Origin: Nitratireductor soli | GTDB lineage: Bacteria; Pseudomonadota; Alphaproteobacteria; Rhizobiales; Rhizobiaceae | Reading direction: 5' to 3' | Length of the DNA: 64,000 bases | Assembly (NCBI RefSeq): GCF_001050155.1 | Contig: NZ_LFVY01000018.1 | Location: 1-64,000 of the forward strand | Shown here: piece after piece, positions 16,992-26,062 of the stretch | Numbering within the stretch: position 1 is the stretch's first letter | Layout of the letters: each line of letters begins with the position of its first letter | Notes under the pieces: generated by a model | Told to the model about the DNA's origin: nothing | The model's input: the letters and a program-made list of their open reading frames with translations, nothing else | Database searches by the model: none | Made by a program: the position numbers and the translations under genes

Positions 16992-18236
16992 TCAACCGGC
17001 CTTTTTCAGGTTGGGCAGGAATACGGTCAAGAGGCCGAGCACCGGCAGGAAGGAACAGGCGCGATAAACATACTCGATGCCCTTCACGTCCGCCACCACG
17101 CCGAGCACCGCAGCGCCGATGCCGCCGAGCCCGAAGGCGAAGCCGAAAAACATGCCGGCGACCATGCCGACGCGGCCGGGCAGCAACTCCTGGCCATAGA
17201 CGATGATCTGCGGAAAGGCTGAGGCCATGATCAGGCCGATCGCCACCGTCAACACCGGTGTCCAGAAGAGATCGGCGTAGGGCAGGGCGAGGGTGAAGGG
17301 CAGGACGCCGAGGATGGAGAACCAGATCACCGTCTTTGAGCCGACGCGGTCGCCGATCAGGCCGCCGAGTATCGTTCCTGCCGCCACTGCGCCAAGGAAG
17401 ACGAACAGCAGCACTTGCGAATGCTGAACCGAAACGCCGAATTTCTCGATGAGATAGAACGTGTAGTAGCTGGCGATGCCGGCCATGTAGACGTTCTTGG
17501 CAAAAACCAGCGCAATGAGGATGGCAAGCGATACCGCAACCTTTCGGCGCGGCAGGGTGAGCGTCCTGGCGACGGCGGGACGCGAGGCGGTGCGGATGCG
17601 GTACTGGCTGTACCAGCGGCTGACGCGCCACAGGACGATCATGCCGACCAGTGCTGCTAGCGAGAACCAGCCGACACTGCCCTGACCGCGCGGCACGACG
17701 ATGAAGGCGGCCAGCAACGGCCCGATGGCGGTCCCGACATTGCCGCCGACCTGGAACAGGGCCTGGGCCATGCCGTAGCGGCCGCCGGAAGCCAGCCGCG
17801 CGACGCGCGAGGATTCGGGATGGAAGATCGCCGAACCGAGGCCGACGAACATGGCGCCGATGAGCAGCATGGGATAATTGGCCGCCATTGCCAGAAGCAG
17901 CAGCCCGACCAGGGTGGAGCCCATGCCGACCGGCAGCGAATAGGGCATCGGCTTCTTGTCGGTGACCAGGCCGATGGCCGGCTGCAACAGGGAGGCCGTC
18001 ACCTGGAAAGCCATGGTCAAGAGACCGATCTGCCAGAAATCCAGTCCGTAATCGCTCTTCAGCATCGGATAGATGGCTGCCAGCATCGACTGCATGATGT
18101 CGTTCAGCATATGGCCGAAGCTGACGGCGAGAAGCACCGCATAGGCGGTCTTTTCAGCGATTGCCGAATTCTGGGATGCCGGAATCTGGCTGGCGGTGGT
18201 GTCGGTCAAGGGAGTGCTCCGTCGCATTGCCGCCAA
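16992..18236 (-). CDS. MFS transporter of the fosmidomycin-resistance (Fsr) type
   Basis: 414 residues, 12 predicted TM helices with a central cytoplasmic loop (about 205-230, rich in Arg). Features of Fsr-like proteins are FGHMLNDIMQSMLAAIYPML in TM1, PAIGLVTDKKPMPYSLPVGM in the A motif and GSAIFHPESSRVARLASGGR near 140-159. Relatives export fosmidomycin or other drugs by proton antiport. It is divergent from the AraC-type regulator at 18326, 89 nt away, which may control it, and the VOC gene follows it. Substrate not determinable. Confidence 0.9.
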   Translation of the reverse strand: MAAMRRSTPLTDTTASQIPASQNSAIAEKTAYAVLLAVSFGHMLNDIMQSMLAAIYPMLKSDYGLDFWQIGLLTMAFQVTASLLQPAIGLVTDKKPMPYSLPVGMGSTLVGLLLLAMAANYPMLLIGAMFVGLGSAIFHPESSRVARLASGGRYGMAQALFQVGGNVGTAIGPLLAAFIVVPRGQGSVGWFSLAALVGMIVLWRVSRWYSQYRIRTASRPAVARTLTLPRRKVAVSLAILIALVFAKNVYMAGIASYYTFYLIEKFGVSVQHSQVLLFVFLGAVAAGTILGGLIGDRVGSKTVIWFSILGVLPFTLALPYADLFWTPVLTVAIGLIMASAFPQIIVYGQELLPGRVGMVAGMFFGFAFGLGGIGAAVLGVVADVKGIEYVYRACSFLPVLGLLTVFLPNLKKAG

Positions 18237-18325
18237 GTCTCAGCAGCACAGGCGCTTATACGCGGGTTGCCAATGACCTTCCTTGGTGATTTGGTCTAGT
18301 TTCTTTGCAACTGGGCCAAATCGTG

Positions 18326-19174
18326 ATGAAGGAATTCCAGCCGGAAGCGGTGCGCTCGTCGCGCGAGATGGGACAGGTGGACGTGCGCCGCCGGGCCTGG
18401 CTCGAGGAGGCGGACGGCGATGTGGTGGTCTGGCAAAGCGTTTATCCGTACGGGTTTCAGGTAGCGCCGCATCAGCACAGCCGCTCGCAGCTCCTGCATG
18501 CGCGGTCCGGCGTCGTCCTGGTGAAGACCGTTTTCGGCCGCTGGATGGTGCCGGCGGGCCACGCGATCTGGATTCCAGCGCATGTCGAGCATGCGGTCGA
18601 CATGCTGGGCGGGGTGCGGATGCAATCGGCGTATGTCTTGCCGGGGGCGATCGAAGGCCTGCCCGAGACCCTGCGTGTCGTCGGCATGACCGATTTGATG
18701 CGCAGTCTTCTGGACGAGGCGGTTCCGCTGCCGCATGAGGCGCAGCCTTCGGGCCGCAGCGGTCTGCTGCACAGCCTGATCCTGCACGAGGTCCCGCGGC
18801 TGCGCGAAATGCCGCTCGGCCTGCCTTTCCCCGCCGATCCACGGCTGGCGGGATTGTGCCTGCGTTTTCTCGAAGCGCCGTCGAGCCACGTCACCATCGA
18901 TGCCTGGGCGGAGGCGATCGGCATGAGCCGGCGCAGTTTTACGCGCAAATTCCAGCAGGAAACGGGGATCAGCCTGTCGTTGTGGCGCCAGCAGGCCAGC
19001 CTGTTTGCCGCGCTGCCGCGCCTGACAGGCGGCGAATCGGTCACCAATGTGGCGCTCGATCTGGGCTATGAGAGCGTGGCGGCCTTCACCACCATGTTCA
19101 AGCGCATGCTGGGCGCCTCGCCGCGCGCCTATCTGCGTGCCGCGCCGGTCAATCCTCCGCCAGCGCCTCGCTGA
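18326..19174 (+). CDS. AraC-family transcriptional regulator
   Basis: 282 residues from the ATG at 18326; GTG 18323 and TTG 18305 are in frame. An N-terminal cupin (about 25-100) has HQHSRSQLLHARSGVV and MVPAGHAIWIPAHVEHAV, which resembles metal/ligand-binding AraC cupins. The C-terminal domain has two HTH units: TIDAWAEAIGMSRRSFTRKF and SVTNVALDLGYESVAAFTTMFKRMLGASP. It is divergent from the Fsr-type exporter and likely regulates it. The last 26 nt overlap the convergent MarR gene. Confidence 0.92.
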   Translation: MKEFQPEAVRSSREMGQVDVRRRAWLEEADGDVVVWQSVYPYGFQVAPHQHSRSQLLHARSGVVLVKTVFGRWMVPAGHAIWIPAHVEHAVDMLGGVRMQSAYVLPGAIEGLPETLRVVGMTDLMRSLLDEAVPLPHEAQPSGRSGLLHSLILHEVPRLREMPLGLPFPADPRLAGLCLRFLEAPSSHVTIDAWAEAIGMSRRSFTRKFQQETGISLSLWRQQASLFAALPRLTGGESVTNVALDLGYESVAAFTTMFKRMLGASPRAYLRAAPVNPPPAPR

Positions 19175-19601
19175 TGCGGCGCATCTGCTCGCCCATGGCC
19201 TCGCACTGCGCCGGCGTCGACTGGGCCAGCACACGGTCGATCAGGTCGGTGTAGACAGCCAGCGCTTTCATCAGGCGGGACTCGCCTTCCGGCGTCAGAT
19301 AGAGGCGCAGCACGCGTTTGTCGGTCGCATCGCCTTCGCGTCGGACGAGCCCCTGCGTCTCCATCTGCGGCAGGAGCATGGTGATGTTCGAGCGCCCGAC
19401 CAGAAGGCGGCGCGCCAGATCGTGCTGCGACTGGCCCGGATGACGATAGAGGTTCATCAGCATATCGAGCTGGGCGAGTTTCAGCCCAAGCGGCTCCAAC
19501 CCCCTGCTCAGCGCCCGTACAATGGCCTTCTCGGCACGGGCGACGGCAATCCACGTGCGAAAGCGCGGATTGTCCCAGGGGAGGTCTTGTTTTTTGTTCA
19601 T
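19149..19601 (-). CDS. MarR-family transcriptional regulator
   Basis: 150 residues from the ATG at 19601; an upstream in-frame ATG at 19622 adds seven residues that nearly repeat the start (MNKVSSS then MNKKQ). The winged HTH spans about 45-115: LKLAQLDMLMNLYRHPGQSQHDLA, VGRSNITMLLPQMETQGLV and RREGDATDKRVLRLYLTPEG, the wing with the conserved D-x-R. It should be a dimeric repressor. Two GTTCA-N4-TGAAC palindromes lie over and next to the start, 21 bp apart, and the divergent hydrolase gene starts at 19650, so autoregulation and control of the hydrolase are likely. The 3' end overlaps the AraC gene by 26 nt. Confidence 0.9.
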   Translation of the reverse strand: MNKKQDLPWDNPRFRTWIAVARAEKAIVRALSRGLEPLGLKLAQLDMLMNLYRHPGQSQHDLARRLLVGRSNITMLLPQMETQGLVRREGDATDKRVLRLYLTPEGESRLMKALAVYTDLIDRVLAQSTPAQCEAMGEQMRRISEALAED

Positions 19602-19631
19602 GCTTGAACTAACTTTGTTCATCGTTGAACA
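19595..19631. promoter_or_regulatory. Tandem palindromic operator, likely MarR sites
   Basis: Two inverted repeats are present: TGTTCATGCTTGAACT (19595-19610; GTTCA/TGAAC exact) and TGTTCATCGTTGAACA (19616-19631; TGTTCA/TGAACA exact). Their matching bases are offset by 21 bp, two turns of the helix, so dimers would bind on the same DNA face. They lie in the divergent region between marR and the hydrolase. Confidence 0.6.
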
Positions 19632-19649
19632 TTATTGCGGAACGTCGGC

Positions 19650-20606
19650 ATGGACACCCTCAGCTTGCGGATCATACGCAGCCTTTTTGGCACAATCGAA
19701 CATGTCGCGCCAAGACTTGCCGGACGCTTTGCATTCGAGTTGTTCTGTCGGACACCAGATCCGCTGCGGCAGTCGGCCAAGGAGCGGCGCGTGCTCGCCC
19801 AGGCCGACGCCTTCATGAAACGGGCGCGCCGGCATCGGCTGACGACTGCCTATGGCGATTTCACGGCTTATGAATTCACCAACTGGGGCGCGCGGCGCGA
19901 TGGACCGGCAGTGCTCGTTCTGCATGGCTGGCGCTCGCGCACCGAGCATATGCGACCTGTGATAGAAGCGCTCCTGGCGCGCGGCTTCCGCGTCGTCGCC
20001 GTGGACCTGCCGGGGCATGGAAGGGCGACGGGACGCAAGCTGCACATGCCGAACGCGGTTGCGGCCGTGCACGCGGCGGCGCTGTGGCTCGGGCCCTTCG
20101 ATACGGCCGTCGGCCACTCCTTCGGCGGCGCCGTGGCGCTCAACGCGGCGACCGGTTCCGTGCGGCAGGTTCCGCCGATCGGTCTGCGCCGGCTGGTGAT
20201 GATTGCCTCGCCCAACTCCCTGCCGCGGTTGTTCTGCGAGTTCGGCGCCGCCGTCGGCCTTGGCCCGCGCACGCAAGCGGCGCTCGAAGGCATGGTGCAG
20301 AGATTGGCCGGCACCCCGCTGGCGGCATTCGAGGGCGCGCTGCAGTTGAAGGCTTTCGCCGCGCCGACCTTGATCATTCATGCGCCCGAGGACAAGGAAG
20401 TGCCGGCGGATGATGCGGAGGCCATGGCAGCCGCGGGCGATCATGTTTCTCTGGCCTGGGCGCCGGGCCTCGGCCACCGGCGCATTCTGGGCGATGCAGC
20501 GGTTGCCGCACGGGCAGCGGAATTCGCCGCCAGCCGTCCGGAACGCCCGCTGACCGGCGCGATCGGCGACAAATCAGATCCGTTAAGGCTTCATTCACCA
20601 AGCTGA
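19650..20606 (+). CDS. Alpha/beta hydrolase
   Basis: 318 residues from the ATG at 19650; a TTG at 19635 is possible. About 85 residues precede the core fold: VLVLHGWRSRTEHM (oxyanion region), VVAVDLPGHGRATG, then the nucleophile elbow GHSFGG with the catalytic Ser. The acid is probably the Asp/Glu in APTLIIHAPEDKEVPADDA, and the His lies in APGLGHRRILGD, as in the family. The substrate is unknown. The gene is divergent from marR across the palindromic operator, which suggests induction by the compound MarR senses. Confidence 0.88.
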   Translation: MDTLSLRIIRSLFGTIEHVAPRLAGRFAFELFCRTPDPLRQSAKERRVLAQADAFMKRARRHRLTTAYGDFTAYEFTNWGARRDGPAVLVLHGWRSRTEHMRPVIEALLARGFRVVAVDLPGHGRATGRKLHMPNAVAAVHAAALWLGPFDTAVGHSFGGAVALNAATGSVRQVPPIGLRRLVMIASPNSLPRLFCEFGAAVGLGPRTQAALEGMVQRLAGTPLAAFEGALQLKAFAAPTLIIHAPEDKEVPADDAEAMAAAGDHVSLAWAPGLGHRRILGDAAVAARAAEFAASRPERPLTGAIGDKSDPLRLHSPS

Positions 20607-20815
20607 AACCGATCGCGCGTTTCAAGACAATTTTATCGATCGTCCGGCGACCGATCGGTTGTGAAGTGTTATCCTTGTGGCGATTCATCAGGCTGGCGTC
20701 GTTCAAGCACAACTCAGACCGTGCCGGAGCGTCGCTGATCGCCGGGGCAGCGCGCATGCATAAGCAGCGTTCCGGAGAGACGATATGAGCTGGCAGATTC
20801 GGGTGGGGATGATCG

Positions 20816-22705
20816 ATGATTTTGTTTTCTTTTCAAAAGGCTGGCCTTGCCTGCGCCACCGTTGCCTTACTCGCTGGCGGCGCGTCGCAAGCGCAGGCAG
20901 ACAATCTGTTCGACATGCTGTTCGGCGGTGGCAACCGCGCCACGAGCAATGCACGTGTCGAGCCGCAGCGTGGCGTGGTGCCGGCGGAACCGGTTCGGCG
21001 TAAATCACCGCGTGCTCCGGCGCCGAAGATTGCCGCGCCGTCCTATTACACCTACAGGCCCGCCGAACCTGTGCATGTGGATTTCTCGCGCATCGCGCCG
21101 CCGGCGCTGGAATCTGCGTTCGAGCCGAGGCTCGACGGCGCAGCGTTTCGCGAGGCGCTGCCGAAGCTTGCCGGTTTCGAACTGTTTGCCGAGAAGGGCA
21201 TCGCCGAGGCGCTGACCGACTACTATTCGAAGAATCCGGATTTCCTCTGGGTGTCCGGCTATCATGCCAACAAGCGCGCCGAGCAGGCGCTGCGCGTTCT
21301 GGCCGAGGCCGGCCAGTTCGGCCTGTCGGAGGCGGACTATACGGTCGGCGTGCCGAGCGCCGATTTCCGGTACGACCAGATCGCCGAGCGGCAAAAGGAA
21401 CTGATCCGCTTTGAGATGATTCTGTCGGCGCGCGTCCTGCGTTATGTGCGCGATGCCCATGGGGGGCGTGTCGATCCCAACAAATTGTCGGGCTATCACG
21501 ATTTTCCCGTGAAGCCGCTCGACCTGGTGCAAAGCCTCGGTTTCATGGCGCGCGCCTCGGATGTCGCCATCTATCTGAATCAGCAGCACCCGCAGAACAG
21601 CGATTATCGTGCACTGCGGGCCGAACTCGAAACGTTGCGGGCGGCTGCCGAGCGGGAGATCGTCGTCGATCCGAAAACCTTCGTGAGGCCGGGCGGCAGC
21701 AATCCGGAATTCGCCAAGCTGCTGAAGATCATCGAGCGCGACGGAGATGCGGATCTTCTGGCGGAATACGGACCGCTTCTGAAAAGCCATGCAGACAGCG
21801 CGCTCTATGCCGATGAATTGGTGCCACTCATCAAGGCCACGCAAGAACAGCATGGCTTGAAGCCCGACGGCGTCATCGGCCCGCGCACGGTCAGGGCGAT
21901 AGCCGGCGAATCAAAGGCGGCGCGCATCGAGAAGGTGCTGCTCGCGCTGGAGCGGTTGCGCTGGCATCCTTCGGATATGGGTGAGACGCGCGTGGTCATC
22001 AACGCGGCTTCGTACATGGTCGATTTCTTCGACAAGGGAAGCCTCCGGCTTTCGATGCGCACGGTGGTCGGCAGCCCCTCTAACCAGACCAGCTTCTTCC
22101 ATGACACGCTGGAAACGGTGGAGTTCAATCCCTATTGGGGCGTGCCGCGCTCGATCCTGGTCAATGAGATGCTGCCGAAGCTGCTGCGCGATTCGAGTTA
22201 TCTCGACCGCAATGGCTATGAAGTAGTCAATGGGAGCGGCCGGCAGGTCTCCTCGACCGCCGTCAATTGGGGCCAGTATGGCAGCAATATTCCCTTCAAC
22301 GTGCGGCAGAAACCTGGTCCGGGCAATTCGCTCGGCGAGCTGAAGATCCTGTTTCCGAACCGGCACGCCATCTACATGCATGACACGCCGTCGAAAAGCC
22401 TGTTCCAGCGCGACACGCGCGCCTTCAGCCATGGCTGTGTGCGCCTGGCTGATCCACGGGCGATGGCGGCGGCCGTTCTCGACATTCCTGTCGAGGAGGT
22501 GGCGGCCAGCATCAATCGCGGCGGCGGGCAGCCGACGCGGCGCAAGATCGAGCGCGATATCCCGGTCTATGTCGCCTATTTCACTGCCTGGCCCGATGCG
22601 GAGGCGGATGGCAAGATCGCCTATCACGGCGACGTCTACGGCCGCGACGAGCGGCTGAAAATCGCTCTGGAGAAGGTTGCCGACACGCGCGCGCCGAGCA
22701 GCTGA
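20816..22705 (+). CDS. L,D-transpeptidase (YcbB/LdtD-like), periplasmic
   Basis: 629 residues. A signal peptide (about 1-29, CATVALLAGGASQAQA) precedes a linker, a scaffold domain, a peptidoglycan-binding region with KPDGVIGPRTVRAIAGE near 345-361, and the YkuD catalytic domain near 395-560. The active-site block is YMHDTPSKSLFQRDTRAFS then HGCVRLADP, with the nucleophilic Cys in SHGCVRL. These enzymes form 3-3 meso-DAP cross-links and attach proteins to peptidoglycan; rhizobia use many of them in polar growth. GGTGGGG lies before the ATG. A hairpin follows the stop, ahead of the convergent trkH. Confidence 0.92.
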   Translation: MILFSFQKAGLACATVALLAGGASQAQADNLFDMLFGGGNRATSNARVEPQRGVVPAEPVRRKSPRAPAPKIAAPSYYTYRPAEPVHVDFSRIAPPALESAFEPRLDGAAFREALPKLAGFELFAEKGIAEALTDYYSKNPDFLWVSGYHANKRAEQALRVLAEAGQFGLSEADYTVGVPSADFRYDQIAERQKELIRFEMILSARVLRYVRDAHGGRVDPNKLSGYHDFPVKPLDLVQSLGFMARASDVAIYLNQQHPQNSDYRALRAELETLRAAAEREIVVDPKTFVRPGGSNPEFAKLLKIIERDGDADLLAEYGPLLKSHADSALYADELVPLIKATQEQHGLKPDGVIGPRTVRAIAGESKAARIEKVLLALERLRWHPSDMGETRVVINAASYMVDFFDKGSLRLSMRTVVGSPSNQTSFFHDTLETVEFNPYWGVPRSILVNEMLPKLLRDSSYLDRNGYEVVNGSGRQVSSTAVNWGQYGSNIPFNVRQKPGPGNSLGELKILFPNRHAIYMHDTPSKSLFQRDTRAFSHGCVRLADPRAMAAAVLDIPVEEVAASINRGGGQPTRRKIERDIPVYVAYFTAWPDAEADGKIAYHGDVYGRDERLKIALEKVADTRAPSS

Positions 22706-22719
22706 CGCATCGATTTTCC

Positions 22720-22740
22720 GAAGGCTCCCGGGTCGGGAGC
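22720..22740. terminator. Hairpin between convergent L,D-transpeptidase and trkH genes
   Basis: AGGCTCCC and GGGAGCCT pair perfectly around a 5-nt loop in the 48-nt gap between two convergent stop codons. There is only a modest A/T run nearby, so it may work as a bidirectional terminator or as a 3' stabilising stem. Confidence 0.55.
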
Positions 22741-22753
22741 CTGCTCAGCGCCG

Positions 22754-24208
22754 TCAACTGCGCCAGAAGGTCGGGACGAACAGGACCAGAACGGCCAGGA
22801 TTTCCAGGCGGCCAAGCAGCATCGTCGCCGCCAGGACCCATTTGGCGAAGTCCCCCAGAGACGTGAAATTACCGGCGGGTCCGACAACGGAGCCAAGGCC
22901 AGGCCCGACATTGGTCAAGGCCGTGAGCGAGGCCGTGACCGATGTCAGGAGATCAAGCCCCGTCAGCGACAAAAGCAGGGTCGAGACGACCCATGAGGCG
23001 AGAAATGCCGTCAGAAACAGGACGACGGAGCGCTGCATCTCCTCATCGACCACGCGATTGCCGTAGCGCAGCGACTGGACCGAATGCGGGTGGATCAGGA
23101 GTTTAAGACCGTTCAACAACATGCTGCCGAGAATCAGGAACCGGTAGGATTTGATGCCGCCCGAGGTCGAGCCCGAGCAACCGCCGAGGAAGGTGGCGAA
23201 AAACGCCAGCGCGACGGCGAATGGCCCCCACAGCGTATAGTCCTCGCTGGCATAGCCTGTGGTGGTGATGATCGAGGTGAAATTGAAGGCGGTGGTGGCC
23301 AGCGCCTCGTCGAAAGGCAGACCGGTGGTGATGCGCCGTTCAACCGCCAGGGCCAGGACGATGGCGGTCACATAGGCAAGAAACAGGCGGATTTGCGGAT
23401 CCTGCAACGCGTCGAGGCGGCCACGGACGAACAGCAGCACGAGGATCGAGAACGGCAATGCGGCCAGGAGCATGAAGACCGTGCCGACCCAGAGCACGGT
23501 CATGCCTTCGAAATATCCGAAGGACGCGTCATGTGTCGAAAACCCGCCGGTGGCGATTGTGGTCAATGCGTGGTTCAAGGCATCGAAATTGCTCATGCCG
23601 CCGGCGGCGTAGCCAAGGGCGCATAGCGCCGTCAAAAGGCAGTAAATGCCGATCAGGGCGATCAGGAAGCTGATGAAGCGCTCGAAGGGTCGGTTCTCGA
23701 TGTCCGACGATTCGACGCGGAAATAGGAAAAGCCGCCGACTTTAAGCAAGGGCAGAAGGAACAGGCCGAGGGCCACGACGCCGATGCCGCCAATCCATTG
23801 CAGCAGGGAGCGCCACAGAAGGAGGCCGGGCGGCAAGCCATCGAGGCCGGTGATGACGGTGGAACCCGTGGTGGTGATCGCCGACACCGATTCGAACACT
23901 GCCTCGGCCAGGTCGAGTTTCAACGACGCCGCATAAAAGGGCACAGCGCCGATGGCGCCCAGCGTCACCCAGAGAACGACCACGACAAGGAAGGTGGTCT
24001 GCGTCGACCCACGGGGCAGCGAACCCCGCGTTGCCGCGGCGATGGTCAGAGCAACCGCACCGGTGGCCAGGGCGCAAACGACAAAAACCTGCCAGTCATC
24101 ATTGCCGTAATAAAGGTCGACGGCGGCCGGAAACAGCATGGAGGCTGCGACATAGACGGCAAAGATCGCTGCTGGATAGGTGGCGGTGCGGATCGCTGAT
24201 GGCTGCAA
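22754..24208 (-). CDS. trkH: Trk-type potassium uptake protein TrkH
   Basis: 484 residues with four repeated membrane-pore-membrane units. The selectivity segments are visible: SAITTTGST near 110-118, TTIATGGFST near 217-226, SIITTTGYASEDY near 315-327 and LTNVGPGLGSV near 431-441. A stretch GGCSGSTSGGIKSYR near 346-360 is the conserved post-filter loop. It is the K+-translocating subunit that works with the NAD-binding TrkA protein, which is not in this window. The gene converges with the L,D-transpeptidase and is followed upstream by the tRNA-Val gene. Confidence 0.95.
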   Translation of the reverse strand: MQPSAIRTATYPAAIFAVYVAASMLFPAAVDLYYGNDDWQVFVVCALATGAVALTIAAATRGSLPRGSTQTTFLVVVVLWVTLGAIGAVPFYAASLKLDLAEAVFESVSAITTTGSTVITGLDGLPPGLLLWRSLLQWIGGIGVVALGLFLLPLLKVGGFSYFRVESSDIENRPFERFISFLIALIGIYCLLTALCALGYAAGGMSNFDALNHALTTIATGGFSTHDASFGYFEGMTVLWVGTVFMLLAALPFSILVLLFVRGRLDALQDPQIRLFLAYVTAIVLALAVERRITTGLPFDEALATTAFNFTSIITTTGYASEDYTLWGPFAVALAFFATFLGGCSGSTSGGIKSYRFLILGSMLLNGLKLLIHPHSVQSLRYGNRVVDEEMQRSVVLFLTAFLASWVVSTLLLSLTGLDLLTSVTASLTALTNVGPGLGSVVGPAGNFTSLGDFAKWVLAATMLLGRLEILAVLVLFVPTFWRS

Positions 24209-24294
24209 TGGATGGCTCTCACCAATTGACGGTCAGTCCGTGTGCAGGAGCCAGCCGAAAGGAAGCCCCCGCGTCACCACCTGATTCTCGCGAA

Positions 24295-24369
24295 TGGTGG
24301 GCGCGGCAGGGATTGAACCTGCGACCCCACCCGTGTGAAGGGTGTGCTCTCCCGCTGAGCTACGCGCCC
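24295..24369 (-). tRNA. tRNA-Val (anticodon CAC)
   Basis: On the minus strand the gene begins GGGCGCG and closes with CGCGCCC plus discriminator A and an encoded CCA (24295-24297). D-arm TAGCTCAGCGGGAGAGC, anticodon stem CACCC/GGGTG with loop TTCACAC (anticodon at 24335-24337), and T-arm GCAGGTTCAATCCCTGC all fold correctly. It reads GUG codons. It lies between trkH and gph; no integrase or attachment duplication is seen beside it. Confidence 0.97.
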
Positions 24370-24440
24370 GCTCGCAAACCATCATCGAGCGAGCCGCGAT
24401 ATAAGGGGCGGCGCGGGGCCGAGTCAAGGTGGGTATCGGG

Positions 24441-24511
24441 GCGCTCAATTTCTTTGTTTTTCCGCGTTCATGCGGACGTCAGGTGATTCCACCTGACTGC
24501 AAAATGCCCTA
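24441..24511 (+). repeat. Mosaic repeat, module B1 with remnant of A
   Basis: The copy has the end of module A (GCGCTC) and then B1: a CCGC-x-GCGG hairpin followed by the CAGGTG-ATTC-CACCTG hairpin and a TGCAAAATGCCCTA end. Its last three bases (24509-24511) are the complement of the TAG stop codon of gph. Confidence 0.75.
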
Positions 24512-25192
24512 TGCGGCCGTTGCAGCGATCAGGCCTTCAGCCATTTCGACACTCAGTTCATCGAAATGCGAGATGATGCGCGATGGCTCGAACTCGCGCA
24601 CATGGCGGTCCGTGTAGCCGAAATCGACGGCGACGACGGGAATGCCGGCCGCCTTTGCCGTGTCGATGTCGGTGCGCGAATCACCGATCATCACGGCGCG
24701 GTTGGGATCGGCGCCCGCCATGGCGATGGTGTTGAGCAGATGGCCCGGGTCCGGCTTGCGCATGGGGAAGGTGTCGGCGCCGCAGATCGCCTCGAAATGG
24801 TGCGAGATGCCGAGGGCGGAAAGCAGCGACTTCGACATGCCCTCGAGCTTGTTGGTGCAGATCGCCGTGATATAGCCGGCGGAGCGGAAGCGGCCGATCG
24901 CCTCGATCACACCGGGGTAGGGACGCGAGCGGCCCGGCACATTGGCCGTGTAATGGTCGAGGAACAGGGCTTGCAGCGCGTCCAGTTGCCCTTCGGCCAG
25001 TTGGCGTTGGCGCACGGCAAAGGCCCGCTCGATCATGACGCGGCTGCCGAAGCCGACAATGCGGTTGATCTCGCTCTCCTGCACCGGCGCGATGCCGACG
25101 CTCGCCAGGCAATGGTTCAGGCTGTCCAGCAGGTCCGGTGCGGTGTCGACCAGCGTTCCGTCCAGATCGAAGACGATGATTGGCGCTGACAT
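24509..25192 (-). CDS. gph: Phosphoglycolate phosphatase (HAD superfamily)
   Basis: 227 residues. HAD motif I is FDLDGTLVDT (8-17) with the nucleophile and acid-base Asp; motif II is CTNK near 113-116; motif III is the Lys of RKPDPGHL near 145-152; and motif IV is MIGDSRTDIDTAKAA near 167-181. A helical cap lies between motifs I and II. This matches Gph, which clears 2-phosphoglycolate made during DNA repair and oxygen metabolism. It is divergent from rpiA by 147 nt. The TAG stop falls on the edge of a B1 repeat. Other HAD phosphatases cannot be fully excluded. Confidence 0.9.
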   Translation of the reverse strand: MSAPIIVFDLDGTLVDTAPDLLDSLNHCLASVGIAPVQESEINRIVGFGSRVMIERAFAVRQRQLAEGQLDALQALFLDHYTANVPGRSRPYPGVIEAIGRFRSAGYITAICTNKLEGMSKSLLSALGISHHFEAICGADTFPMRKPDPGHLLNTIAMAGADPNRAVMIGDSRTDIDTAKAAGIPVVAVDFGYTDRHVREFEPSRIISHFDELSVEMAEGLIAATAA

Positions 25193-25339
25193 GATGTCCC
25201 CTTTACAATCCTGTTGGGATAACCCGCCGGACCGGGCGGCGCAAGTTAACGCGCAAGTGGGTCAACGCGCATTTGCGAGCCGCGTCAAAACGGGTTAGGA
25301 ACCGCAGATGAACAGACCCGGGCTATATTTGGGGGTACG

Positions 25340-26044
25340 ATGTCGGGCGATATGCGCGAACTGAAGATCGAGGCGGCGCGGGCAGCGCTGGGCCAGGTCA
25401 CCGACGGCATGCGCCTGGGGATCGGCACCGGCTCGACCGCCGAGGAGTTCGTTCGCCTGCTGGCGGCGCGCGTCGCCGAGGGTCTGTCGGTGATCGGCGT
25501 GCCGACCTCCGAGCGCACGGCGCGGCTCTGCGAGGAACTGGGCGTGCCGCTGACGACGCTCGATGAAACGCCCGCCCTCGACCTGACGATCGACGGCGCT
25601 GATGAGATCGGCCCCGGCCTCGCCTTGATCAAGGGCGGTGGCGGGGCGCTGTTGCGCGAAAAGATCGTCGCGGCCGCCTCCCAGCGCATGATCGTCATTG
25701 CCGACAAGAGCAAGATGGTCGAGACGCTGGGACAGTTTCCGCTGCCCATCGAGGTCAATGTGTTCGGCCTGCGCGCCACGATTCTGGCAATAGAATCGGT
25801 GGCGCGCGAACTCGGTCTCAGCGGGAGGCTTGCGGTTCGCCAGGACGGCGAAAAACCCTTTGTGACCGACGGTGGACATCTTATCGTCGATGCATCATTT
25901 GGCCGCATTCGCGATCCAAGAGCATTGGCAAACGCGCTGCACGCCATACCGGGCGTTGTGGAACATGGCCTGTTTCTCGACCTTGCCGACACCGCCTTCA
26001 TCGCGGGCGATGGCGAGGTGCGAACAGTCGGGCTGTCTGATTAG
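25340..26044 (+). CDS. rpiA: Ribose-5-phosphate isomerase A
   Basis: 234 residues with every RpiA block: [13 protein letters not shown] near 26-38, GVPTSERT near 51-58, [20 protein letters not shown] with the catalytic Asp pair near 84-103, [12 protein letters not shown] with the catalytic Glu near 103-114, and [11 protein letters not shown] near 123-133. It interconverts ribose 5-phosphate and ribulose 5-phosphate in the pentose phosphate pathway. The DUF2059 gene begins 18 nt downstream, suggesting one transcript. Confidence 0.97.
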   Translation: MSGDMRELKIEAARAALGQVTDGMRLGIGTGSTAEEFVRLLAARVAEGLSVIGVPTSERTARLCEELGVPLTTLDETPALDLTIDGADEIGPGLALIKGGGGALLREKIVAAASQRMIVIADKSKMVETLGQFPLPIEVNVFGLRATILAIESVARELGLSGRLAVRQDGEKPFVTDGGHLIVDASFGRIRDPRALANALHAIPGVVEHGLFLDLADTAFIAGDGEVRTVGLSD

Positions 26045-26062
26045 AAATGGAGTGTGAATAAC

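Noticed and set aside
20785-21003. A 72-codon frame with a good GGAGAG site that overlaps the start of the L,D-transpeptidase in another frame
   Set aside because: The protein is Arg/Trp-rich without a known fold, and the transpeptidase frame gives a proper signal peptide from 20816. A leader-ORF role is possible, but there is nothing else to support it.
24295-24369. tRNA-Val as an integration site for a genomic island
   Set aside because: No integrase, no duplicated tRNA 3' end, and housekeeping genes lie on both sides.
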